NCBI GenBank assembly: GCA_963693305.1
Contig: OY855905.1
Coordinates: forward strand, 22,769,937 to 22,833,936
Direction: 5' to 3'
From: Meandrina meandrites
Lineage: Eukaryota; Cnidaria; Anthozoa; Scleractinia; Meandrinidae
Length of the DNA stretch: 64,000 nucleotides
Below the pieces are notes generated by a model, which worked only from the letters and a program-made list of their open reading frames with translations, searched no databases and was not told where the DNA came from. Positions within the stretch are counted from its first letter, which is position 1; each line of letters begins with the position of its first letter. Made by a program: the position numbers and the translations under genes. Shown here in pieces: positions 51,501 to 63,500 of this stretch.

Positions 51501-54500
51501 CGCATGCCTTTTATTGTTTTCTAACACCCTCTTTTTAGTTTTTTTTATACTTTTTTACAATTTTTTACACTTCGTTTTTTGTCTCGTGTCGTCATGACGT
51601 TGTCATGACGACACGAGAATATGCGAGGGGGAGAAGGTGCATTCCAAGGTGCATTCCATGCGCGTTTGCTTTGTGAGGCCGCGGAATTTTCCCGCCATGT
51701 CAATATTTTTCCCGCCATGTCAAGATTTGCTTTGTGAGGCCGCCGGATTTCGTGCGTGTTGTGAAAGAACAAATATTTTTTGTTTATAAGCAGGAGTTCA
51801 AAAATATTGCTGCATTAAAAGTTTTTTGCTTTTCTGCTGGTTCATTGTAATCGTTTGTCGGTTGGGAGTGTTTATTATAAATGGCTTTTTAGTTGAACAG
51901 AATTGAACTTTAATTTAAGGTGGCCCGCGGCTACTGGGAACGTAGGTGCTCTTTTCTAAATCGAGTTTTTGGCATGTAAACGTTAACCGATTTCTCTGAG
52001 TTTTGGCAATCGAAATAACAAATGTTTAAGTTTTATAAAGCTTTGAACTTTAGGGCGAACAAACTAAACGAACACGAGATATTACCGTTTTAAAAAAAAT
52101 CAATTTATGAAAAAACCGCGAATATTTTCCAAACGCGACGATAGATTTTTTTCTAATTAATGTCAACAAGTTCAAATTATCCAAGTTTTAATGTGAGCAA
52201 GTTTCAACGAAATCGGCTGGGTAGAAATTGCTGCACAGTTGACTGTTGAATTTTTGCTTCAAAATATTATGCTTGTGTTTAATTGGGAGCTGTTACAACA
52301 ACGCTTAAGTAATACTAAGATCCCATGGATTATTTGAAAGCTTAATACCAGCTATAACGTTGCTGAAAAGTATGAAAAGATCGGAAACTCCCAGCAAAAG
52401 TTGTAGACAAATGAAGCAGAAGAGGTTTACGGTGCGTAAATTGCGAATTTTAAAATATTCATTTTTTTTTAGAATTAAAAAAAAATCTACCGATTTTTTT
52501 CTTTTATTTTCAAGTATGAGAAAATACAGCGTATGTGCAAACGGCTTTATCTAGTTCCGTGTGTCTAGTCTCGATGAAACTCGTCGAATGTGGCTCGCCA
52601 AGATAGCTACCTCTCGTCTTCCATTTTGGAGCGCTTTGAAAATGCTCTTGTTACAGTAAATTATTCAAACTTGTCGCATTCTCAAGATTATTTAGCACCT
52701 GGAAATAAACATGCCACGGGAAAATTGCGGCTGAGCTTTGTATTCATGCATTTTATTTAGCAATGAATGTGGCATGTGGCGTGGTATGTTCAATTCCACG
52801 TGCTAAATAATCTTGAGAATGCCGCAAGTTTGAATAATTTACTGTTACGCGACGGTGTCCAAAGCGCTTCAAAATGGAAGACGCGAACTAGCCATCTTGG
52901 CTAGCAAAATTCGACGCGTTTCATCGAGATTAGACACACAGAACTAGATAAAGCCGTTTGCATATATGCTGTATTTTCTCATACTTAAAAATAAAAGAAA
53001 AAAAATCGGTAGATTTTTTTTAATTCGAAAAAAATGAATATTTTAAAATTCACAATTAACGCATCGTAAACCTCTTCCTCTACATCCGTTTACAACTTTT
53101 TCTAAGAGTTTCTGATCTTTCCATACTTTTCAGCAACGTTTTAGCTGGCATTAAGCTTTCAAATAATCCATTGGATCTGAGCATTGCTTAAACGTTGTTG
53201 CAACAGCTCCCAATTATACACAAGCATAATATTTTGAAGCAAAAATTCAACAGTCAACTGTGCAGCAATTTCTACCCAGCCGATTTCGTTGAAACTTGCT
53301 CACATTAAAACTTGGATAATTTGAACTTGTTGACATTAATTAGAAAAAAATCTATCGTCGCGTTTGGAAAATATTCGCGTTTTTTTCATAAATATATTTT
53401 TTCAAAAGTGCTAATATCTCGTAATCGTTTGCCTTGTTTGCCCTATAATTTAAAGCTTTATAAAATTTGAACATTTGTTATTTCGACTGCCAAAAATCAG
53501 AAAAATCGGTTGAGGTTTACATGCCGAAAACTCGATTTAGAAAAGAACACCTCCGGTCCCAAAAAATAGCCGCGGGCCACCTTAAGGGAAAATCACGGCG
53601 TAGAATGTAAAGCAGTGAAAGAGATGTAATAAATTTGAGCAGTTTTATTAGATGAAATTTTTGTACATTTTTTAAATGGAATGATTGAGACAATTAGGAA
53701 AGAGTGTTTGATTTATGAACTTGCAGCGAACGCATATTCTTAGTGGTCCAACAGGCAATATAAATGGAACAGAAATAAGGCCCCTTTTAGCTGGCGACAG
53801 TGCCTATTCACTAACGAACTGGCTAGTGAAACCCTAGCCGGACAGAGGACGCCTGACTCAGGAGCAGAGAAAGTTTAAAACCTAAAGTTCGGTGCGCTAC
53901 GATTTGTAGTGTAACGAGCATTTGGCATGTTGAAAGTTCGTTGGAGAATTGCGTTGAAAAAGGTTGGAGAAAAAACGAGCATCCTAAAAAAGACTATGAT
54001 TGCTACGTGAGTTTTGCACAACAATTGTATGTATCGTTTCAATAACAGAAGATAAACGATTAGATAAAGACAATTATTTTGATGCTAAATCTTTAAAAAT
54101 GTCAACTATGGCGTTTGTTTGTTCCATTTGCCTGCTCTGGGCGTCACGGAACATTTCAGCTGATCGTTCAAATCTTGCGTTGTCCTGTTCCATACTCTTT
54201 TCACACATTTCAATAAAAGAACTATGCATGCCAGTCTGGAGTCGTAATTTCTCGCCTTTCTTTACTCAGGATGTTGAAATAGGGGAAGCCTTCCCTAATT
54301 TTCTGAATTACATCTTCTCCAGTCGAGCGAGATCGCTGCTTGAACTGTCTGAATTCGTACTGTAGATTCTGCTGCCGTTTCTTCACCTGCTGTAGCATTC
54401 TCTGGCTTTCTGGAAACCTTTCTTTAAACGAAGAATAGATATCGTTCCAGATTTTTATTTTTTTTTGTGAAACTCCCCACGGCTTACTGAATTTGGGGGC

Positions 54501-57500
54501 CCACGCTTCAAGAAGTTCGTGCGTTTCTTTCTCAGTCCTGTCAGCAGACTTAACGCGAGGTTTTTTCGTTTTGTGTTTGCGGTAGCAAGTACTTCGACAT
54601 CACTTGCAACTGAAGACTGAGGCGATGGCATGCTTCTTCCCAGTAGAATTGGTGATCATCGAGAAATGTTTATCAGTACGCTGAGATAAAATCATTTTAA
54701 GTCGGCTGCATTAGGGGGCTAAAAAAAGCCTTAAGCTTGACTTATCTTACAAACATCTCAAAAGTTAAAGGGCAACTCTTGGCTAGAAAACTATATTTCA
54801 GTAAAAGCTTCCGAATGTTTCCAAAATTACACAGGAAGCAAAAAAATTTGATTAATTTTAACGTAAAACTTCGTATTTTACCGCTTTTGTGACATTTCGC
54901 CATGAATGCTTCGATTATGATCACGAGATGTGATACGTCACAGGTGTGGAACCGCAACAAGTCACGAACATGGCTGACTCAAATTCTTGCAGTGAGAGCT
55001 CAACTTCTGCTAGCGACTCCACTGATTTTTAGAGAGCTATATGTCAGGGGATAATTAAGAACCTTCTATGGTATTTCAACCCTGGCGTTTTGAGTCTCCA
55101 GGGAAAAACAGCGAGACAGAACAAGGGAGTAAAATATCGAACCTCCTCACCGCCGACGGCGACGAATGGTGAGTGAATTGAAGTCCTAAATGTACAGTTT
55201 CTTTCTCTATTACCTCGGCCAGTTGTTTGTGAGCTAAGTCAAACCTGAAAAGCCTTGTTATTATTTGAATGTACGCGAGAAGCTTAATTAAACATGCTTT
55301 TATACAACCAAACTGTTTGCTGCATTTTGTTGTTTATATTCGGTCTTGAAATATTTTTGCTCATGTTTATCACGGTTATCACAATAGTATAGGTTTTGAG
55401 CTTCAGCCTAATGTACACTATCTATCTTGTGCGTTTGAAAGCTTACAAATACAGAAACGCAAGTTAAATTCTTTGTCTCCTTTGTGTTAGATTTTTCTAA
55501 ATTCTGCTCGAAAACGAAGAATTCTGCCGGCGAAATGCCAGCTACCGAAACTAGACTATAATGCTCGAAATTCTGCGGCAGATTTTATCTAGAACATACT
55601 CAGGCTTGCAGTTAAATGTGGACAAAACTCTGCTGGGTCTCTTCACTTCTTTTGTTGGGAGAAGGGAGTTTGCGCTTTCTGTAGTTGAAACAACTTGCCT
55701 CGAGGAAACTTTGTTCAAGGTTGTTCGTGCTTGTATGCGTAAAACTGTAGCATGTGTAGAATGATTTTGTTAACTGATTACTGCCACCGGGACTATTACA
55801 CGACCCTGCAGTGCGTGATTTTATATTTATCGGTATAATTAAAGGGACACTATCACGGCTGATCATAGAAATTTCTATTTTCTAATTTCCTCAGTATATT
55901 TCCAAATGCCACCAAATACACGAATAAATTTGATAAAAAGATCCCATAAAACAGGATAGAACAGTTATTTTGAGGAAGAAGTACAGGATTGCAAGGATGG
56001 AAGTGGATTGCAATTGATTTTTGGACAGGATGTCCAGAATTCAAAGCTGCCATTCTGGTGAAATTTTGAACATTTTATTAGTCACTGTTTCCTCTTAGTT
56101 GATATTTCTTTGCATTTACCAATGTAAGCCTTTTTTCTTCCTATTGCAAGACAATAAAGTACAATTTATAGCAAGCTACAGCCCATTCTTATAAAATATG
56201 ATATTTCAGGCATGACAGTGTCCCTTTAAGTTGTCATGTTTTTATTTTGCAATTTCGTATCTTTTTGCGAAAAGCACCCCCACGAAAATCGAAAATTGTG
56301 CTGTGTTTGGCTCCTTATTACTTTCGCGTTTGCTTGCGTTTTAATTCATGCTTTGCATTTGAAATGGTCGTTGCGCTCTTCGTGTCTTACAACTTTTGGC
56401 ATGTTTTCCTTTAGTTATCTAGTCAACTGGCATCTGCTCGAATCTGCACACGAAACTCTTTCGTGGTCAGGCTAGGGAGGGTGAAGGGAAAGAGCGTGAC
56501 ACGCTTTCATACCCGGGTTTCATGCTACACCCCAGGTTGCCTAATTTACAACAATTGTTTCTCAAAAGGAATCACAGAATAAGTACTTCACGCAACACTT
56601 CTTCTCTTAGTTATCCGGATATTGTTCTATATTTGATTCCCCATTTCTTCGTATAATTTTATATCCCGCGAGAGCGCCTCTGCTAGCGCGCGGGGTAGTG
56701 GCTTCTTATTGCGCAGTACTGACCTGCACGCAAATCATGCGCGCCTTTCGAAGGCATATACTTCAAAGAAACACTACATTTGCTGGTGGGAATTGCTTTC
56801 TATTTTGCCAATTAACAGCAGGAGAAATCTGAGGGTGGCTACAAATTTCTCAACAACAGAATCAAAATATATCGGTCTGTTTCTGAACGCGTGGATTTCG
56901 CTTACATATAGGACGTATGGAGGCTCAGTATTCCTGCTCATAAATGAAGAGATTTCTGACAAATTATGGGAGTCAGCACTCGCAGACCCTTTTCAATTTA
57001 CTATCTACTCCAGACAAAAGGCATCTTTATCACGATATGGTGCAAGAGAGGATGCATCGTATTATAAAGCTATGTACATTTGCTGACCTTAGAAGGCCGA
57101 TCAATCAATCTGACGGATTTGTTTCGTTTCACAAACACATGATTTACTCTTTTTAAGTTTATTTCCTTTCATATTTAAGCACTGAAGCACTACCTTTTTT
57201 TATCTTGGACATCATTGAACAGCATAGGGTCTTTCTCTCCTTGTCATTCTCATTTATGAAGAGAAGCTTGGCGTGCTTTCCTCTTATCAGAAGCAAAAGC
57301 AAATCTGCCTTCCACACCTGTGACGTAGCATCACGTGACGTACCAAAATCCGAACGTTTTCAAAATGGCCGCCAAATTGGCTTAAAAGAAAATTCGTAGT
57401 AAATTCATTTTGGCCGATATCTTAAAAAATTTACCTTCTAAAGATTCCTGTTGCTATAAACAACTTATAGAAAAAATAAAAAAATCGGGGTAAATTTCCC

Positions 57501-60500
57501 AAGAGTTGCCCTTTAACGAGGTCAAAGACAGACCTCACGCTAAGAAACCCAGATAAGAAGATGGGGTGATATTCGGCCGGGATGGGAGCTGAAAACAGGA
57601 GAGGTAAGCGGGAATTTCAAGAAAGAGCCGGAGCGGGATTTTGTGTTTTATGCAGTCGCGATGCGAGAATCTTTACGGAAAGTTTTTTGGTAACTGCATA
57701 AAATGTAATTAACAAAATTTGACTGAAAAAAAATTGCTGGATCTGTGTAGCAGTGTAGGGTTTCAAGTACGGAATAGGTTAATAGTGTAGTGTGTCAAAT
57801 TTATATAGTTGCGGTTACACATCGTCCTTTTAACATGGTAAAAGGGCTCTTTACCTCGGGAAACTCACAAATATTGAGGACGTTTTTTGGTAAATATCAT
57901 AAATAATATGTGCTCTCTCATTTTGTTTTTCCGCGTGCTTTGTAATTTTGTTTTCCAGGGTGTTTTGTCATTTTCATGGCCTGTTCGCCATTTTTATTTC
58001 CCGCTTATGAAAAAAAAAAGACTAAAAATTATCTCAGCAAAATGTTCCCCCAAGGTAAATTTATGGCGGTGTGAAAAAGAACAAAAGAATCGCCCATGAA
58101 AGTTACCGAGGCAAATAGGTAGGTTTTCCAAGTACCCCAAGATAAAATGACCAATCGCGAGGCAAACCTCAAAGATAAGCAAATAAAATAAAAAGAGAAA
58201 TTTGAAATTAAATATGATGGCGTGAGGTTTAGATTTCCTGAGGTCAACTTTGCGTGTTCAAGGCAGCAAAAACGTGATCGTTCTTAGAATCATGGCTTGA
58301 TGGCTTGCTGAATTGTAAGTAAATGCTATTTTTTTTTTTGGAAATTTGGCGTTTAAATTCAACACTAGTCAAGGAAGATCTACTAGTGCGTTTTCTTATA
58401 TGTATTTCGATTTCATCTCAACTAAGAGATTTATATAAACGGAGTCTTCGCCTTCTATTTCTTCGCTGTCTGAAATACTGACATAACAAAGCAGTAGAAG
58501 ACTGTCGAAAGAGTATAAATAATAAAAGCGAGATGATGCTAAGCAAGCACCCTCGAATTACCCATTTTCGCATTTCGTGCCGAAAACAGTATGAAAAATT
58601 GACTTTGGTAAAGTGCTAAGTGTGTGACCGCAAACACCTCGGTAACGTATTCCCGCGGTGAGTTTACCTTGGTGTTATTGCTATTTTCCTGGGTATGTGT
58701 AAAACGTTCGTTACAAACATATCGGCATTTCTATTTTCAGCGTTTTCGTCACAAGAAACATGTATGAAATACTCTATTTTCTGATATTGTTCTTTGATCG
58801 TTAAAAACGGACAACAAATAACAAAAGAAATGGAAAACAGCGCAAAACGTCGGCGCAAGGAGGTTAAGTGGGGGACGAGTGCTTCGAGTAACGCTCAATC
58901 CCTCTTGCGTTCAGTTTGCGTCGGAAATAGAGAGGTAAAAATCATAAATAATATGTGTTCTGTCATTTTGTTTTCCCGCCTGTTCGCCATTTTTATTTCC
59001 CACGTATGGAAAAAGAAGACTAAATATTATCCCAGCAAAATGTTCCCCCGTCTCTGCTTTCCCTATCCCCGGATACGGTAAATTTTCTAAGAACACCTAT
59101 TTTTTTAGTGGCGCGAAAGTCTTTAATGAACTCCCTGTAAATATTGCAAGCGTAAATAACATACAAGCTTTTTGCGGCCTAGCAAAACATTTACTTTTAT
59201 AATAACTATTTAGTAAAGTATATTTTAATCTCTTTTTGACTGACACGAGACAGCCCAAAGGGCCTCTGATTTTGTCTCTTTCTCTCTGTGTATATATATA
59301 TCTATTTTTTTTTTATTCTTTAGATTGAACTTCATAATGACCGAAGAGCGGTCGAAACGTCGTTCAGATTTTTTACCGTTTCTCTTTATTGTGAATTGTT
59401 TTAAAAAACCTTACTGAAATCGCTTATTACTCGTAACAATATGAAAACAACTGTTGATGTTAACATTGATGATAATTAAACAACTAATGAAGACAGCAAA
59501 TTGACAGTTAATTAATATCTTATTACAAACTGTTTTTTAACTCAGAACAGTTTAATTTTCCCTTTTGTTTCATTAGTTTTCATTTTGCAACAATTCTTTA
59601 TTATTATTGTGGTACCTTCGACTTTCACTAGGAAATATTTGCTTCTTATATTACATTTCAATAATTGTTTTACACGTATCACAGCAATAAAATTGATTAT
59701 TTTGCGAAAAGTGGAAATTAAATGTGTATGGTTTTTGTGTTTCTGTATGTTTTTTATTTTCACCTTTTCAGGCAGAAGTGTAATATTGTTGAATTTTGAA
59801 AACGTCATACGTCGAATAATTGTTGCCTGTGCCTTTTGTTTGCTTTCCAGTCTTGAATGATTGTAACATGTACTTGACCATACAATATGGGGAATGCAGG
59901 TCATTACGGGAACGTCTAGGCAGCGAACACAGACGGATCTCCGACTTTCGTGTTTTCAGGCTCAGGAAGGTCACGATCATTATAAAACAGTTGTTTTGCC
60001 AGGAACAAACGCCTAAGTTTGACTTAATTAGTACAATTTTTCATATCTTGACGAACACTGCTTCACGTGTTTACTACATCACTTAATGAATCGTACATTT
60101 ATTAATACTATATGGATGGGAAGTATTTTACTAAGCAATACTTAACCACTCGCATAATGGATAAGTCACGTGCCACTTAATGCTGCACTTACTTTTCCAG
60201 AATCTTGTCTTGTTTTGTGCTGCTGAAAGTTTCCAACTGCAAAGATTCCTGGGTCACAAACGCCACGGCCAGATGGAAAAAGTTGTTCCACAACTAACAC
60301 AAAAAAGAAAAGAGACTAAGGTCGTGTTCTTTTGGAACTAGAGGTTTTTGGGGTGTTTGTTTGTTTGTTTGTTTGCTCGTTATGGCTGTTTGTGTTCGTT
60401 TGTCTGTTATTTCACAGATGGGCACTGATAACTAGTATTTTAACACATAGACACCCCACAATATCCTGCACTTTGCAGCAGAGAAGGAACAACGCTCGAA

Positions 60501-63500
60501 ACGTCAGCTTTCAAGAAACTCGCTACAACAGTCTATTTGCCTTTATCAACTTCCAGTTGATAATCAACTAATAAAGGTGTTTCCTTGCCCACCGACCCCC
60601 GCTACCCACGGGCATTTTGTACTCTCCCCAGGTGTCGCTCGCACAAAGAAAACAAGATGGCGGCCGCTCGAACTCAACGATCGATCTCTGAAAAATAGGG
60701 GACTGTGAACAGTCTAGACGCAGAACAACAGTTCCTTTAGAAACTAATAACTTTGTACAATGGAATGATTTAAATAACTGGTCTTCTTTTTTAAGAAAAC
60801 TAACTTGATATTCAAATGCATCAGCTCCAAAATGCTCCTGCATCGCCTCCGAAAAATACTGAATGGCATCCAAGATCACGCTGTTGAGCAAACCAGAACA
60901 AGAAGCTCAGAGAGCTTAAAACCGTGCTGTTAAAGTTAAACTACTATTGTAATTGCGCAGAGAGGGATATGTCAGGAATAAGAACTGCAGGAAAGTGAAA
61001 ATCGTCAATCTAACCTGTTTTGAACCATGGTCATCACCATCCAGTCTTTGGGAAAGATATTTTCGCTTACGAACTCACGAAATAGCAAGAAAAGCTCCAT
61101 CATGAAATCCTGCATTGAAAAGTCGAAAAAATCCACATTATAAATTACTTATAAATTACTTAGGGTTAGGTTTGCAAATGAAGAAATAAGAAACGCCCTC
61201 AAACTGTGTAGACCGACCAGGCATTAAAAATGGTGTCTTTTAGGGGTCGAAAGACGCTTGATCCTCGCGCAGATTGGTCTCCGTGAGGAATTTAATTCCA
61301 ATTTCCAAGCAAGCGTCCTGTCCCTTTTATATGGCAGTCCCCCACCTGGTAAATGGGGGAGTGTCCGCGCATTAAGCAGGTTCATTTCAGACCGATGAGA
61401 TGTCCATATTTAGCGGTTATTCGTACACCGGGATTCCCTTGTAATTGGATGTTGATTTTAGCAGGGTAAAGACTCACCATCAGATCTTGGTCAGACGGAA
61501 AGTGTTGAACATACTTCTGGTAATGTTTCTCATCCATCAACTGCAGCATGGCTATCAAACATGCTACATAGTTACCCTGGAACAACAAGGAGACCAAGCC
61601 AATCATTAAATAGAGATAAAATTAAATAAAAATAAAATAAAAAATTATTATATTTAGAGAGGAAGCCACATCTGGGAGGCGTAATGCTGGGAGGCGAGCC
61701 TTCTTACCACTGCGCTACCCTTGCTCCCTCGAGATCACAGGGAGTCAGTCCCAAAGTCTACAACTACCGTAATAAACCAATCAGGAAAAAAAAGCTAAGT
61801 AGCTAGTCGCAGGCGCGGGATATGTAACTTATAAACGGTGGGTTAATTAACCGACATAATCGCGATTGTCACAGTGGGAAAGGCGGAAAGGTCAAGTACT
61901 TTAAATTATGCAGTAAAGCAAAGCACCTTAAAATTAAACCATGTATTAACTGGTGGCAAGCGCAGGATATGTCGAGTACACCAACTTGTACAACAAAGCA
62001 ATTACAACCCAAACAAAACAACACGTTAATGTGGTATGTGACGGAAAGTGGCATTGAGGAAATCACGAGTGGTTTAGTTGGATTTTGATTTGATAACAAT
62101 AATTTGCATTTGACGAGACAACATATTTGTACTTCCCACAACAGCTAGTGACCGATCCATCGTGATCACAGCTTTCATTGAGCAAATTACGATTGGTTTA
62201 GTTGGTTTTTAATTTGCACTTGACTAGACAACACATTTGTACTTACCACAACAGCTAGTGATCGATCCATCGTGATCACAGCTTTCACCACAACACGTAA
62301 CAGTGACGTCACCACCAGCAGAACATCATCATGTGTATTGCCCTGCACAAGCAAACAAAACGTGGCTGTGAGAACCACTCTTTTGCTTCAACTGTAATAT
62401 TTTTTAATACATGGCAACTTAAAGATCTCCTTTGATTCCTATGTTAAAATGGGATCCACAACTTCTTTAAAGCCGCAAAACATTGATCGATAGAGTAATA
62501 TATGACAATAGTAGCAATGATCAAGTTGTTTGAACCGTTTAGAGAGCAAGATTTCTGGCACGTTACACTTCCTCTCAAACGAAATGCAACTGTCTTTGCC
62601 AGCGCAAAGCGATTATAGTTTGTTTTGGGTTTTTCTTTTTTCTTACCACAAAAATTAGTGTCACAGCTTATGACCACAAAGGAACATAATTGTATAGAGA
62701 CAATATAGATCACCGCATACTGTAACTCGTGTTGAAACTTGTTTTCATTGTGCAACTTGAAGTAACGGGAACGCAAGGTAATTTATTGTTATCGATTTTG
62801 AAGGTTTCTAAAAAATATAATAATGGCATTTTGCAACTTCTCTACATGATCTGTCGTTTTATCCAAAGGGCAAAGCTTTATCAGTGTGACGCCACGCCGG
62901 TTCACGCCACAAACATCTACATTTTACTTCTCTATATATATTTCGAATCTAAAGGCTTTTAAATAATGCTCATGAAGAACAAAACCCATGAACCTATTGA
63001 GGTACTAACTCACCACATCATTTCTTGTTAAAGTGATCAAAATGTCGCTGAGGATGTCGATGCAGTTCTTCATTTCTTCAGTCTTCATCATCTCGTTTCT
63101 GAGTTGTTCGACAACCATGGGAAGCAGAACGTACCGAGATTCTACACAGAAACAGCAAAACAACATTCAATACAGGCTGGTTATAGTAAACAACAAACTA
63201 CGAAATGAAATAGAGTTCCCACGTTCCTGCCTTAAGCTGTTACGTAGGTAGTGTTACTACACGTCGTATTGCTAAGCCGACACAAGCTCTACGAGAGGTG
63301 TCACACTGTACAAGATTCCACATGTAAAGACATGTTTTGGCGTTGCTGTAAACACTGAAAAAGAGCAATTTCTGCAACATTCATAGAATAAAAATGCACG
63401 TTCAAGGTACAGTGTGGGTTACACTGCGCATTGCTTCGTGTAACATGTAACAAAACTATGACTGGTGCAACAATTGGTGCCAACTTGGGTGTTGGGAATA

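Larger units (their letters stand above)
49501..60192. other. 10.7 kb DOCK intron enlarged by insertions
   Basis: The intron between exons 60193-60293 and 49442-49500 holds the nested membrane-protein gene (50244), the 1.66 kb palindrome (51919), the Myb pseudogene (54074), a 2.7 kb TTAA element (54769) with a nested 383-bp one (55843), and a duplicated segment near 57.9 and 58.9 kb. The equivalent interval in the duplicate at 25.1-27.65 kb is only about 2.5 kb, implying the ancestral intron was short. Confidence 0.75.
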
